64,000 nt of DNA from the NCBI GenBank assembly GCA_911387785.2, contig OU426979.1, positions 76,955,533-77,019,532 of the forward strand. Reading direction: 5' to 3'. The notes under the pieces were generated by a model that did not search any database, was not told the origin of the DNA, and worked only from the letters and a program-made list of their open reading frames with translations. How positions within the stretch are numbered: position 1 is the stretch's first letter; each line of letters opens with the position of its first letter. The stretch comes from Aelia acuminata. Its lineage: Eukaryota > Arthropoda > Insecta > Hemiptera > Pentatomidae. The position numbers were made by a program, and so were the translations under genes. Positions 46,196 through 53,974 of this stretch are shown here, piece after piece.

Positions 46196-46560
46196 ATTAA
46201 AACCTTTTTTGGGCTCTTAATTTATTTAAGGAGTTATTGGGAAAAAACATGAAAATAATTATTTAATTATCTCTCAAAATATTTACTATTTGAAAAACAT
46301 ATATATCATAAGGTATGCCCCAACAAACTATTTAAACACGTTGATAACTAACAAACTGCTCATGTACCATCTCCGCTTTTTTTATTCTAAATTTGATTGG
46401 TTGATTTTAAGCATTGCTCAATAATGTTTAAATGGTCGATGAATCGGTTGGGACAACCAACCAATCAAATTCATAATTAAAAGAGGGGGGAGAACATGAG
46501 AAGTGTGTTAGTTATTGACGTGGTTTAAGTGCTTGTTGGAACAAACCTTATACAGAACCT
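46196..46560 (+). repeat. Fold-back (MITE-like) repeat within a dispersed family
   Basis: Bases about 46318-46405 and 46468-46555 form inverted arms of about 88 bp at roughly 80% match (left 'ccccaacaaactatttaaa', right end 'gtttaagtgcttgttgg...'). The whole also aligns inverted with 42061-42310. No ORF is present. It is probably a non-autonomous fold-back element. Confidence 0.7.
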
Positions 46561-47215
46561 TAAATAAATTTTCAACAATAGATATTTAATAAAGATATAT
46601 AATATCAGTAGAATATCGATGTCGTTTTCTGAAAAATGAAACACTTCTTTATGGTTCCGGCAAAGTTATTTTTGTTTCGACCCGGTTCCTGGAAACTTTT
46701 GCAAAGGAATAAAACTCAAGAAAATTTTTTTGGGTTGCTTAAAAGTTTTTTTTTATAGTTTTGAGGAGATTAAAGCACATTAAACACCGATAACAGTAAA
46801 AAATCCTAAATGTATGTCTAAACGACGGATGGACAGAATACTCATAAAATCACAAAATTCACAGAATTAAAAGAAAGGCCGAGCATTAATAACCCTTTTT
46901 AAAGAAGATTCATAAAATCGTAGCCATTATTGTTTTAAATTAGATTTTGATTTCCGACTTCCTCTCGTTATGGACATTAAAAAAAAGGAATTCAATACTT
47001 TCTGGAAAAGCTTAACAAAAGTTTCAGGCTCCTCTGTCTGCTTCCGGATACACTCGATCACTGTCACTTGATCATGTGATCACTTGATCACATTATAATG
47101 TAATCATAACATCTTAATCTTATAAAGATGTGTCCAGTTATGAAATAAATACGTCCTGCTAAAAAATTTCAATATTATTTTCTCCCACCTTCAATTCCAT
47201 CCATGATGGTGAACT
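46561..47215. other. Unassigned AT-rich DNA
   Basis: A small palindromic cluster of TGATCA words ('cacttgatcatgtgatcac') lies near 47065-47091. No gene is supported. Confidence 0.3.
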
Positions 47216-47232
47216 ATTATAATTCAATGTTG

Positions 47233-47392
47233 ATTAAAATATAGACCGGGATAGACGAACATGGTATAGCGCTACCTGGGCGGGCACATCCCCCACAATT
47301 CCCACAATGGATAGAACAACCAACTAATGAACCAAACTCACTTGTAGTGACCGAAGAGGAGTACCGAAGAAAAAAAAAAAAAAAAAAAAAAA
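47233..47392 (+). mobile_element. Possible 3' end of a retroposon with poly(A)
   Basis: A GC-richer segment of about 130 bp ends in a run of about 24 A (47369-47392). A frame is open to a stop at about 47326, but the peptide is not recognisable. The words 'ttaaaat' on both sides could be a short target duplication. The composition and tail suggest a 5'-truncated LINE or SINE end; the family is unknown. Confidence 0.4.
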
Positions 47393-47470
47393 ACTTAAAA
47401 TCAGTATTAAAAAAGGCACTTCGAATTTTTTTTAGAATCAACGTAATTATCTTTCGCCGCTAAAAATTAT

Positions 47471-47962
47471 GAAATAAAAAATATTTTATAAAAAAAAATT
47501 AAACCGACTTCGAAAACTAGGAACCAGTAAAAATAAATGCACTGAAAAGTAGGAAATAATTACCTTCTGATTTTTATGAATATGCCGCAAAATTGAAAAT
47601 GGTATGAAAAGCGGAAAAATGCATTACAACGGATAATTTTATTTTGATTAGTAGGAATACATACTAACTGTTAATAAAAATAATTAAATTAAAATATTAA
47701 ATACCATGTTCAATATATCGTAATCTTTTTGGAGGCGGCGCAAAATAGAAAATCTATAGAGAATTTTAAGATTTTCCTAATTTTTAGTGTTAACAATTTT
47801 AAATTTTGCGCCGCCTCCGAAAAGATTGTGTGAATTTTGCGGCATATTCATAAAAATCAGAAGGTAATTATTTCCTAATTTTCAGTGCATTTATTTTTAC
47901 TGGTTCCTAGTTTTCGAAGTCGGTTTAATTTTTTTTTTATAAAATATTTTTTTTTTTATTTC
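47471..47962. mobile_element. Fold-back MITE with two nested inverted repeats
   Basis: The outer arms 47471-47594 and 47834-47962 are inverted copies over about 125 bp (e.g. 'aaaccgacttcgaaaactag' against its inverse). A second inner pair, 47722-47746 and 47803-47827, centres on GGAGGCGGCGCAAAAT. The element is about 490 bp with no ORF. The two concentric hairpins separated by single-stranded spacers suggest an inner element or an evolved stem-loop terminus. The superfamily is unassigned. Confidence 0.8.
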
Positions 47963-49300
47963 TTAAGAATAAAAAAAAATGTTATAAAGTTGTTACTAGG
48001 TTACATAAAAATATTTTGACCATTTTCAAATGCCTACATATTATTTGCCTCAATAATTTTTCATATCTTAAAGTTTTTAATATTTCTTAATCTTTCATTA
48101 TATCATTTCAATAGGTGTAGTTCATTTATGACGGTATAGTGTTCATAAAAAAATAAAAAAAAGGAAGTTTAAAAAAATAAATTAATTTTTATTTTAAAAG
48201 AATTTGTATTATTATTTTTTTAAAAATATATAGTTGTCTAAGCTCATCCAAGAATTATTACTACCTCTAAGAAATTTCAGGAAAATCAAAAAAACGTAAA
48301 CCAGGCAAGCAAGCCTTGTGCTACGTTCCTTGAATTTTTCTTAACATGTAAATATAAGAACGTGTCTACGTGATTATAAATCTCGCATTAGTTCTTCCAG
48401 ATGAGTCTGCTATGTGGGCGGGTAAGCATCCTGTTTTTTAAACACTAGTCCAGTTATTGTTCAAACGAAAAACAAAACAAATTAATGTGAGTAAACTGTT
48501 ATATTTCCTTTATCCTTCCCTATTCCACAGTGATAATATTGTTTTCAAATATTCTGAAAACATTTAAACCTGAACTTCCTTTGTTTAAAGGATAAAACAA
48601 AAACATTATTTCCTTTTGAAGTTTTAGATATCTTTGACTCTCTTAAAATATATTGCTTTCAGAATCCGTTTTATAAATAATTGAATCTAATATTTTGTAT
48701 TTTTTTAATTAAAAATCAATCAAAGAAAATTATAATTATTACATCGATTCAACGAGTTTGGAGTTACGTCACTAAACTATGGAACATTAATAATTAATGA
48801 AGGAATCAATAACGGTACTTGCTCATTCGACAGTCACGGCATGTACTGATAATATAAATTTAATTTGCCTTGTTATTTTTAGTTTTATTTAACCTGCTGG
48901 AATGAATGATTGAGAAATGAATGAATCTTTCAATTTACTTGAATAAACTCAAGTTTGAATTTACTTGGATTAACTCAATGAATCTTTAACTTTACTTGAA
49001 TAAATTCAAGTTTAATAATAATATGGCATTAATAAGTTACATTGCCGAGGCTCCATTGGTATTACATTACAAATGCCGAAAAATTAACTTTGCCTTTTTT
49101 TCCATGTACCATATTATAGTCGACCAAGTAAATTCTGATAATTACAACGCTAAACTCTGTTATTTTAGTCAAATATTCTCATGAACTATAAACAAATTCA
49201 TTCAATAATACCATATAACCCATGAATTTAATATAGAATTGGTAAATTTAGTTCGGGTCATCTAATTTTGTTACAGTTATTTGCTTAAAATAACCATATA
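47963..49300. other. AT-rich DNA, local tandem duplication
   Basis: Bases about 48920-49012 contain two copies of a roughly 69-bp unit, each with 'acttgaataaactcaagt'-type inverted words. Nothing is recognised as a gene. Confidence 0.4.
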
Positions 49301-49312
49301 CATATATATATA
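49301..49312. repeat. (TA)n, left part of the interrupted microsatellite
   Basis: A short TA run precedes the mariner-like element. Together with 50614-50658 and 53914-53968 it is one original TA array split by two insertions. Confidence 0.8.
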
Positions 49313-49479
49313 TACAGGGTGTTTCGGAATTGCACGGCACTATTTTAGGTACGTGTTCTCTAACACAAAATATACAAAAAAGTTCATATTAACATGTATC
49401 TCAAACTCATTTATTAAACAGATATCAAAGGTTAAAGATTTATTATTACTATTTATTTATTATTATTACAACATTTAGA

Positions 49480-49657
49480 TGCCGTGGAAGACCACGCAAA
49501 CAGTGGATAGAAGATGTGAGAGAGGACATGGCTGCCAGAGGCCTCACTGAGGAGGACAGCAGAGACAGGAACGTCTGGAGAAATTCTGTGATGAGGACCG
49601 GAATGTGACATTTGTTGCAAAATCCGAAATAAAATAAAAAAAAAAACAACATTTAGA
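49480..49657 (+). mobile_element. 5'-truncated LINE fragment inserted in the mariner-like element
   Basis: About 166 bp of new sequence ends in an A-rich tail (from about 49629) and is flanked by a perfect 12-bp duplication, 'acaacatttaga' (49468-49479 and 49646-49657). The inserted DNA encodes the last residues of a LINE ORF2 on the plus strand: RGRPRKQWIEDVREDM ... DRNVWRNSVM, stop at about 49606. GRPxxxW plus DRxxWR is the usual C-terminal signature of several non-LTR reverse transcriptase families. It is too short to name the clade. Confidence 0.88.
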
Positions 49658-50300
49658 GTAAATATTCAAAGGCGCCTCCGTTTTGTTGAATGCAACATTC
49701 AGCACGACGAATCCATGCTTCTCTGGCTCTTCGTATAGCATCAGGATGGTGGTTGATAGTTACTGCGGCTTCCACGATCCGATTTCTTAGCTCTTCTTGC
49801 GTGTCAACTGCCGCAGAATAAACCATAGACTTCATCCAGCCCCACACAAAATAATCTAATGGCGTTAAATCCGGAGATCGTGGTGGCCATTTAACAGGTC
49901 CGTTTCGACCAACCCATCGGTCTCCATAAGTTGCATTTAAATAATCAGTGACACTATGAGAAAAGGGAGCTGGAGCACCGTCATGCATAAACCACAGCCT
50001 TAGTAGTAGCCTTCCACTAGTAGTAGGAGATAACTGAACAGCATCGAGTATTTCTTCTTCTAGGTTTGCAGTTCGTCGAAATCGTTGTCGACCGGCGTTC
50101 ACTCGTATAGGTTTTAGCGTACCATTATCCCTAAGACGTCTTTCAATGGCCTCAAACGTTTTACGATTTGGTATTCTTCGGTTAGGAAATTTTTCACGAT
50201 ATCTTCGAACAGCAGCAGCACCGTTTGTATGTACCTCGCCATAAGTTAAAAGCATGTCTGTTTGTTCATCAAAAGTGAAGAAATTTGTGGTATCTCCCAT
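49653..50300 (-). CDS. Truncated mariner-like transposase: HTH domain fused to the end of the DDE domain
   Basis: The start is taken at the Met of MGDTTNFFTFDEQTDM (50300), where the family's N-terminal HTH (DUF4817-like) begins; an upstream Met at 50309 and a TTG at 50375 are in frame. The first ~95 residues keep the DNA-binding region (to about 50010). After the deletion junction (SGRLL to RLWFMHDG, near 50000) the frame continues into the catalytic domain. The second aspartate (FMHDGAPAPF) and third (PDLTPLDYF) are present, but the first (TDES in the other copy) is gone. The 215-residue frame is open, so the product could bind ends but not catalyse, like known repressor-type deletion derivatives of other transposons (for example the P-element KP protein). 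Repression here is inference. Confidence 0.8.
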   Translation of the reverse strand: MGDTTNFFTFDEQTDMLLTYGEVHTNGAAAVRRYREKFPNRRIPNRKTFEAIERRLRDNGTLKPIRVNAGRQRFRRTANLEEEILDAVQLSPTTSGRLLLRLWFMHDGAPAPFSHSVTDYLNATYGDRWVGRNGPVKWPPRSPDLTPLDYFVWGWMKSMVYSAAVDTQEELRNRIVEAAVTINHHPDAIRRAREAWIRRAECCIQQNGGAFEYLL

Positions 50301-50608
50301 GATAATCATAAATTGAACTGTGTCACAAGATTCACTCACACTAAAACACACAGAACTAGACAAACAGATGAGCAACTACTGTCATTGCTTATCGTTCATT
50401 TGTTTATCAGGTGATTAAAACCTTTTATTAATATTAAACACGTTAAACGTTGTACAGTCAGTCTTAATGCAGTAAATAAATAATAAATCTTTAACCTTTG
50501 ATATCTGTTAAATAAATGAGTTTGAGATACATGTTAATATGAACTTTTTTGTTTATTTTGTGTTAGAGAACACGTACCTAAAATAGTGCCGTGCAATTCC
50601 GAAACACC

Positions 50609-50613
<5 letters not shown>

Positions 50614-50658
<45 letters not shown>
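50614..50658. repeat. (TA)n microsatellite, middle part
   Basis: The TA array lies between the mariner-like element and the LTR element, which inserted inside it (ATAT on both sides of the LTR element). Confidence 0.95.
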
Positions 50659-50663
<5 letters not shown>

Positions 50664-51119
50664 CGGCCAGCGGTAGTAGACAAAGCGCCTTTGGTGAACA
50701 ATACGTCCGTTGTTCGGTGCCGCACTGGCTGTCGGGGAAGATCAAAGACTTTGTTCTAGATGAACCCCGAACCTTCTAGAATCCATCCAAGACTAATAAA
50801 TACCGGCTCTAACAGGCCTCAGCGGAGTTGTTTGGCAACACCCGTTGTGTGGACTTCGTAGTGAACAGTGATAAGTCTATTGTGATAAGATAGTGTTATA
50901 AGTGGTAAGCCTTATTGTGATAAGTTATTGTGGTGATAGTGTATGTCGTAGAAAAGACTCTTGTTTTAACCCGTGCGGTTAGTTATAAGTAATTAGAGTC
51001 TACATACACAGCCTGGTTTGTATCTAATAATAAGGCAGTAATTACCCTTGTGAGTATTGATTAATAAATTATTGTCCTAGTGTTAATTGTTCATTCTATC
51101 GAACCCGAAGCCCGTAACA
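50659..51119 (+). repeat. 5' LTR
   Basis: Starts TGTTGCGGCC and ends CCCGTAACA. It includes AATAAA at 50795-50800 and another AATAAA-like word near 51063, possible polyadenylation signals. The first 101 bp are in the same frame as the ORF's tail in the 3' LTR. Confidence 0.95.
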
Positions 51120-51121
51120 AC

Positions 51122-51139
51122 TGGTGTCAGAAGCGGGAT
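51122..51139 (+). promoter_or_regulatory. Primer-binding site, tRNA-Leu-like
   Basis: 'tggtgtcagaagcgggat' begins two bases after the 5' LTR. TGG is the complement of the tRNA CCA end, and the rest fits the 3' end of a eukaryotic tRNA-Leu of the GTCAG... type with about one mismatch (from memory of that tRNA's ends). It would prime minus-strand synthesis. Confidence 0.85.
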
Positions 51140-51483
51140 ATTTTTAGCATTGGTGTATTTATTTAGTTTGTTGTAAATAATTTTTCTGTTTATTACTTTA
51201 GTTAATTATTGTAATTTAGTTTATTGAAAATTTGTTTGTCTATTTTGAATATTGTTTATTTTATTTAATGTTTGAGTTTTATTTAATCTTTTTTTTGTTT
51301 CTTTTAATAATTAAGTTTATTGTTTATAGTGTCGAGAATTTCATTTGTAATTTAAATTTTATTAACTGTGTATAGGATTAGATTTTTTTTTTTTCGTTGT
51401 TAGTTTATAATCAACTTATTGTTGTTAGTCTTTAAGTTTTGATTTGTTAATTTTAATCTTGATAATTGTATATAATATTTAAA

Positions 51484-53553
51484 ATGTCAACCGGTGGCTT
51501 AAGATTGTATGATTTGAAAGTAGCAGATTTAAAAAGTGAATTAGAAGAACGCGATTTGGATACTTCTGGGAACAAGTCTATATTGCAACAAAGGCTCAGG
51601 GAAGCTTTAATTAGTAGTGGAGAGGATCCAGATCACGTTCTTTTTGAAACAGAATTTAGTAAATTGAAAAATGAGTTGTTAGAAAATCAAAAGGAGTTAT
51701 TTTCTACGTTATCAGAATGTTTTACTACTTTAGAAAATAAGTTAGTTGATAGTGATACTCCTAAGATTTCGGTTAAGAAGGTTCTTAGTGCTACGCAAAA
51801 TGATAAAGAAGAAGAAGAAGAGCCCTTCGACCTTGATCCTCAAGTGAGTGTTGAAGATGTGAAGGTGCCGCTTGACGGATTGAGAGAGGTGGATGCTCTT
51901 GTGTGTGTATCCTCTTGTGGTGTTCATTTCGAGGAGTTCATGAAACCCAAGCCTGAAAGAATAGGAAATGCAGGGTTAGCTGCTGTACAGACTGTCATGG
52001 ATTCTAGTACTTTTAGGTATGCTAAACCTGACAAGGAAGATTGCGATGAAGGCGCTGAGGAAACGCCTGTTGAAGTGGGAAGGCTTGTTCAGGTGGATTC
52101 GACAAGAGAAGTCATGGAAGTTGAGTCAACCACTGGTGTTGAAAAAGGAGCGGAGTATAATGAGAGCATGAGAGATCAGCTCGGGGGTGGTGATATCTTC
52201 CAAGATAAGGAAGAAGAGTTTGTTGTTTCCCGAAGGTCCCATCCAGGAAAAAAGCAATATGGATATTTGCTTGGATGGGAGGGATGCCCTTCTGAACAGA
52301 GTGGCTGGGGGCCGGCTGGAAGCTTGGAGGCTTGTCGGCGTCTGCTTGGAGCATTTGAGGTGAGTTTGGCCAGGCGGTCTTTGAATGGACAGAGGTCAGC
52401 CGTATCGAGGAGGGCCGGATACACCCTTGGATGGGAGGGATGCCCTTCTGAACAGAGTGGCTGGGAGCCGGCTGGAAGCTTGGAGGCTTGTCGGCGTCTG
52501 TTTGGAGCATTTGAGGAGAGTTTGGCCGAGCGGTCTTTGAATGGACAGAGGTCAGCCGTATCGAGGAGGGCCGGATACACCCTTGGATGGGAGGGATGCC
52601 CTTCTGAACAGAGTGGCTGGGAGCCGGCTGGAAGCTTGGAGGCTTGTCGGCGTCTGTTTGGAGCATTTGAGGAGAGTTTGGCCGAGCGGTCTTTGAATGG
52701 ACAGAGGACTGCCATATCGGGGAGGGCTGGAAACGATCAAGTGACAAACTCTGGAAACTTTTCAATCAGTGGTCGGCTAATCAGGTACAGCAAGCAAGGA
52801 ACCTTGAAACAGGGAAAGGCTTGGTGTGGGTCTATGAAGCCTGATGATGCGGAACTTGAAATGTTAAACAGGAGAATGCCTGTTACTGATTCTGATGAGG
52901 ATGGTGACCCCTTAGCAAAGAGCTTGAAATTGGAAAGAGAAACTGACAGTGAAGTGACAGTCAGTGGCATCATTCGAGAACCTGGACGGCCTCCTCCTAA
53001 GCCCAATATTACCCATGGGACTACAGAAAGTCCAACAGCGGTAGTAGGACTCGAATCGAATGGTGATGAGAGCGAATCATCAGCTGCTCATGGTAGGTTT
53101 AACGGAATCTTAGTTGAGCAGAGCATTGGTCTAGGCCCTCACAACCAACAGGTGCTGGTTGCCAATGCAAGTGTTGTAAGGATTAATCCAAGCCAGGTCC
53201 CGGACCCAACTTCTGGCGTTTGTGTAATGCCAAATACGTTTGGCATTGTGGAGCTCGACTCTGTTGCACCGGCCAGTGTCCTTTCGTTGAGGGTGGCTTC
53301 GCCTGGTAGTGCCAAGAAACTTGCTGTGCTTCTAACACTCGGTCAGGAAAGAGGAAAAGTCCTGCTGAAAGCTGAAGAGGAGACAACACCTGAGTCTACT
53401 CCATCCCATTCACGACCTGATCTGGGACAGATCAGCATTAAGGAGGGGGTAGTGTTGCGGCCAGCGGTAGTAGACAAAGCGCCTTTGGTGAACAATACGT
53501 CCGTTGTTCGGTGCCGCACTGGCTGTCGGGGAAGATCAAAGACTTTGTTCTAG
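51484..53553 (+). CDS. SAP-domain / triple chromodomain-like protein of an LTR element
   Basis: The start is the ATG at 51484 (context AAAATG); 689 codons. Residues ~6-43 fit a SAP motif (LKVADLKSELEERDLDTSG ... LQQRL), which binds AT-rich or scaffold DNA in other proteins. Residues ~55-95 look coiled-coil. An acidic linker follows. Residues ~245-296 match a chromodomain (EFVV ... GYLLGWEGCPSEQSGWGP ... SLEACRRLLGAFE), and two further units at +52 and +104 residues lack the first strand. Of the three aromatic-cage positions, F246 and W265 are plausible but the third is Cys, so methyl-lysine binding is doubtful. Residues ~413-689 are unassigned; the last 33 are encoded by the 3' LTR. Known: chromodomains occur at integrase ends of chromoviruses. 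Inference: the protein tethers the element's RNA/DNA or particles to chromatin. Confidence 0.82.
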   Translation: MSTGGLRLYDLKVADLKSELEERDLDTSGNKSILQQRLREALISSGEDPDHVLFETEFSKLKNELLENQKELFSTLSECFTTLENKLVDSDTPKISVKKVLSATQNDKEEEEEPFDLDPQVSVEDVKVPLDGLREVDALVCVSSCGVHFEEFMKPKPERIGNAGLAAVQTVMDSSTFRYAKPDKEDCDEGAEETPVEVGRLVQVDSTREVMEVESTTGVEKGAEYNESMRDQLGGGDIFQDKEEEFVVSRRSHPGKKQYGYLLGWEGCPSEQSGWGPAGSLEACRRLLGAFEVSLARRSLNGQRSAVSRRAGYTLGWEGCPSEQSGWEPAGSLEACRRLFGAFEESLAERSLNGQRSAVSRRAGYTLGWEGCPSEQSGWEPAGSLEACRRLFGAFEESLAERSLNGQRTAISGRAGNDQVTNSGNFSISGRLIRYSKQGTLKQGKAWCGSMKPDDAELEMLNRRMPVTDSDEDGDPLAKSLKLERETDSEVTVSGIIREPGRPPPKPNITHGTTESPTAVVGLESNGDESESSAAHGRFNGILVEQSIGLGPHNQQVLVANASVVRINPSQVPDPTSGVCVMPNTFGIVELDSVAPASVLSLRVASPGSAKKLAVLLTLGQERGKVLLKAEEETTPESTPSHSRPDLGQISIKEGVVLRPAVVDKAPLVNNTSVVRCRTGCRGRSKTLF
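52235..52727 (+). repeat. 156-bp in-frame tandem repeat (three units) encoding the chromodomain-like array
   Basis: 'ttggatgggagggatgcc' recurs at 52271, 52427 and 52583, exactly 156 bp (52 codons) apart. Units 2 and 3 are almost identical; unit 1 differs at a handful of sites and has the extra N-terminal strand. The array decays after about 52715. Exact frame preservation and high similarity indicate recent amplification inside the ORF. Confidence 0.95.
53440..53452 (+). promoter_or_regulatory. Polypurine tract
   Basis: 'aaggagggggtag' lies immediately before the 3' LTR and is the expected primer site for plus-strand synthesis. It lies inside the ORF, which reads through it into the LTR. 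Confidence 0.85.
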
Positions 53554-53909
53554 ATGAACCCCGAACCTTCTAGAATCCATCCAAGACTAATAAATACCGG
53601 CTCTAACAGGCCTCAGCGGAGTTGTTTGGCAACACCCGTGGTGTGGACTTCGTAGTGAACAGTGATAAGTCTATTGTGATAAGATAGTGTTATAAGTGGT
53701 AAGCCTTATTGTGATAAGTTATTGTGGTGATAGTGTATGTCGTAGAAAAGACTCTTGTTTTAACCCGTGCGGTTAGTTATCAGTAATTAGAGTCTACATA
53801 CACAGCCTGGTTTGTATCTAATAATAAGGCAGTAATTACCCTTGTGAGTATTGATTAATAAATTATTGTCCTAGTGTTAATTGTTCATTCTATCGAACCC
53901 GAAGCCCGT

Positions 53910-53913
<4 letters not shown>
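53453..53913 (+). repeat. 3' LTR
   Basis: 461 bp, matching the 5' LTR except at 53640 and 53781. The ORF terminates in it at 53551-53553. Confidence 0.95.

Positions 53914-53968
<55 letters not shown>
53914..53968. repeat. (TA)n microsatellite, right part
   Basis: This is the continuation of the array interrupted by the LTR element. Confidence 0.95.

Positions 53969-53974
<6 letters not shown>

Larger units (their letters stand above)
49313..50613 (-). mobile_element. Mariner-like (DD41D) transposon, internally deleted, complete ends
   Basis: Terminal inverted repeats of about 130 bp (49313-49446 and 50480-50613) start TACAGGGTGTTTCGGAATTG and differ at only about two positions in the aligned part. 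TA flanks both ends. The gene runs on the minus strand. An internal in-frame deletion removed the first catalytic aspartate and everything up to the second. A LINE 3' fragment sits at 49480-49657, just beyond the stop codon. The element has intact ends, so it could be mobilised by a full-length relative such as the one at 1-922. Confidence 0.92.
50659..53913 (+). mobile_element. Young non-autonomous LTR retrotransposon encoding a SAP/chromodomain-like protein
   Basis: The identical-length LTRs (461 bp) are TG...CA bounded and differ at two sites only (T/G at 50846/53640 and A/C at 50987/53781), so the insertion is very recent. A primer-binding site and a polypurine tract are in place, and ATAT flanks both sides. 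The internal 2.33 kb carries a 345-bp leader and one intact ORF. No reverse transcriptase, RNase H, protease or integrase core is present, so the element must use the enzymes of another element. It resembles gag-only (TR-GAG-like) elements in layout, but the ORF content is unusual. See the ORF entry. Confidence 0.93.

Noticed and set aside
51466..51483. Upstream TTG as start of the LTR element protein
   Set aside because: The ATG at 51484 has better context and begins directly before the SAP motif.
52112..52765. 217- and 179-codon ORFs on the minus strand opposite the LTR element gene
   Set aside because: They mirror the 156-bp tandem repeat; the plus-strand frame has the ATG context, the SAP and chromodomain-like motifs and the full length.
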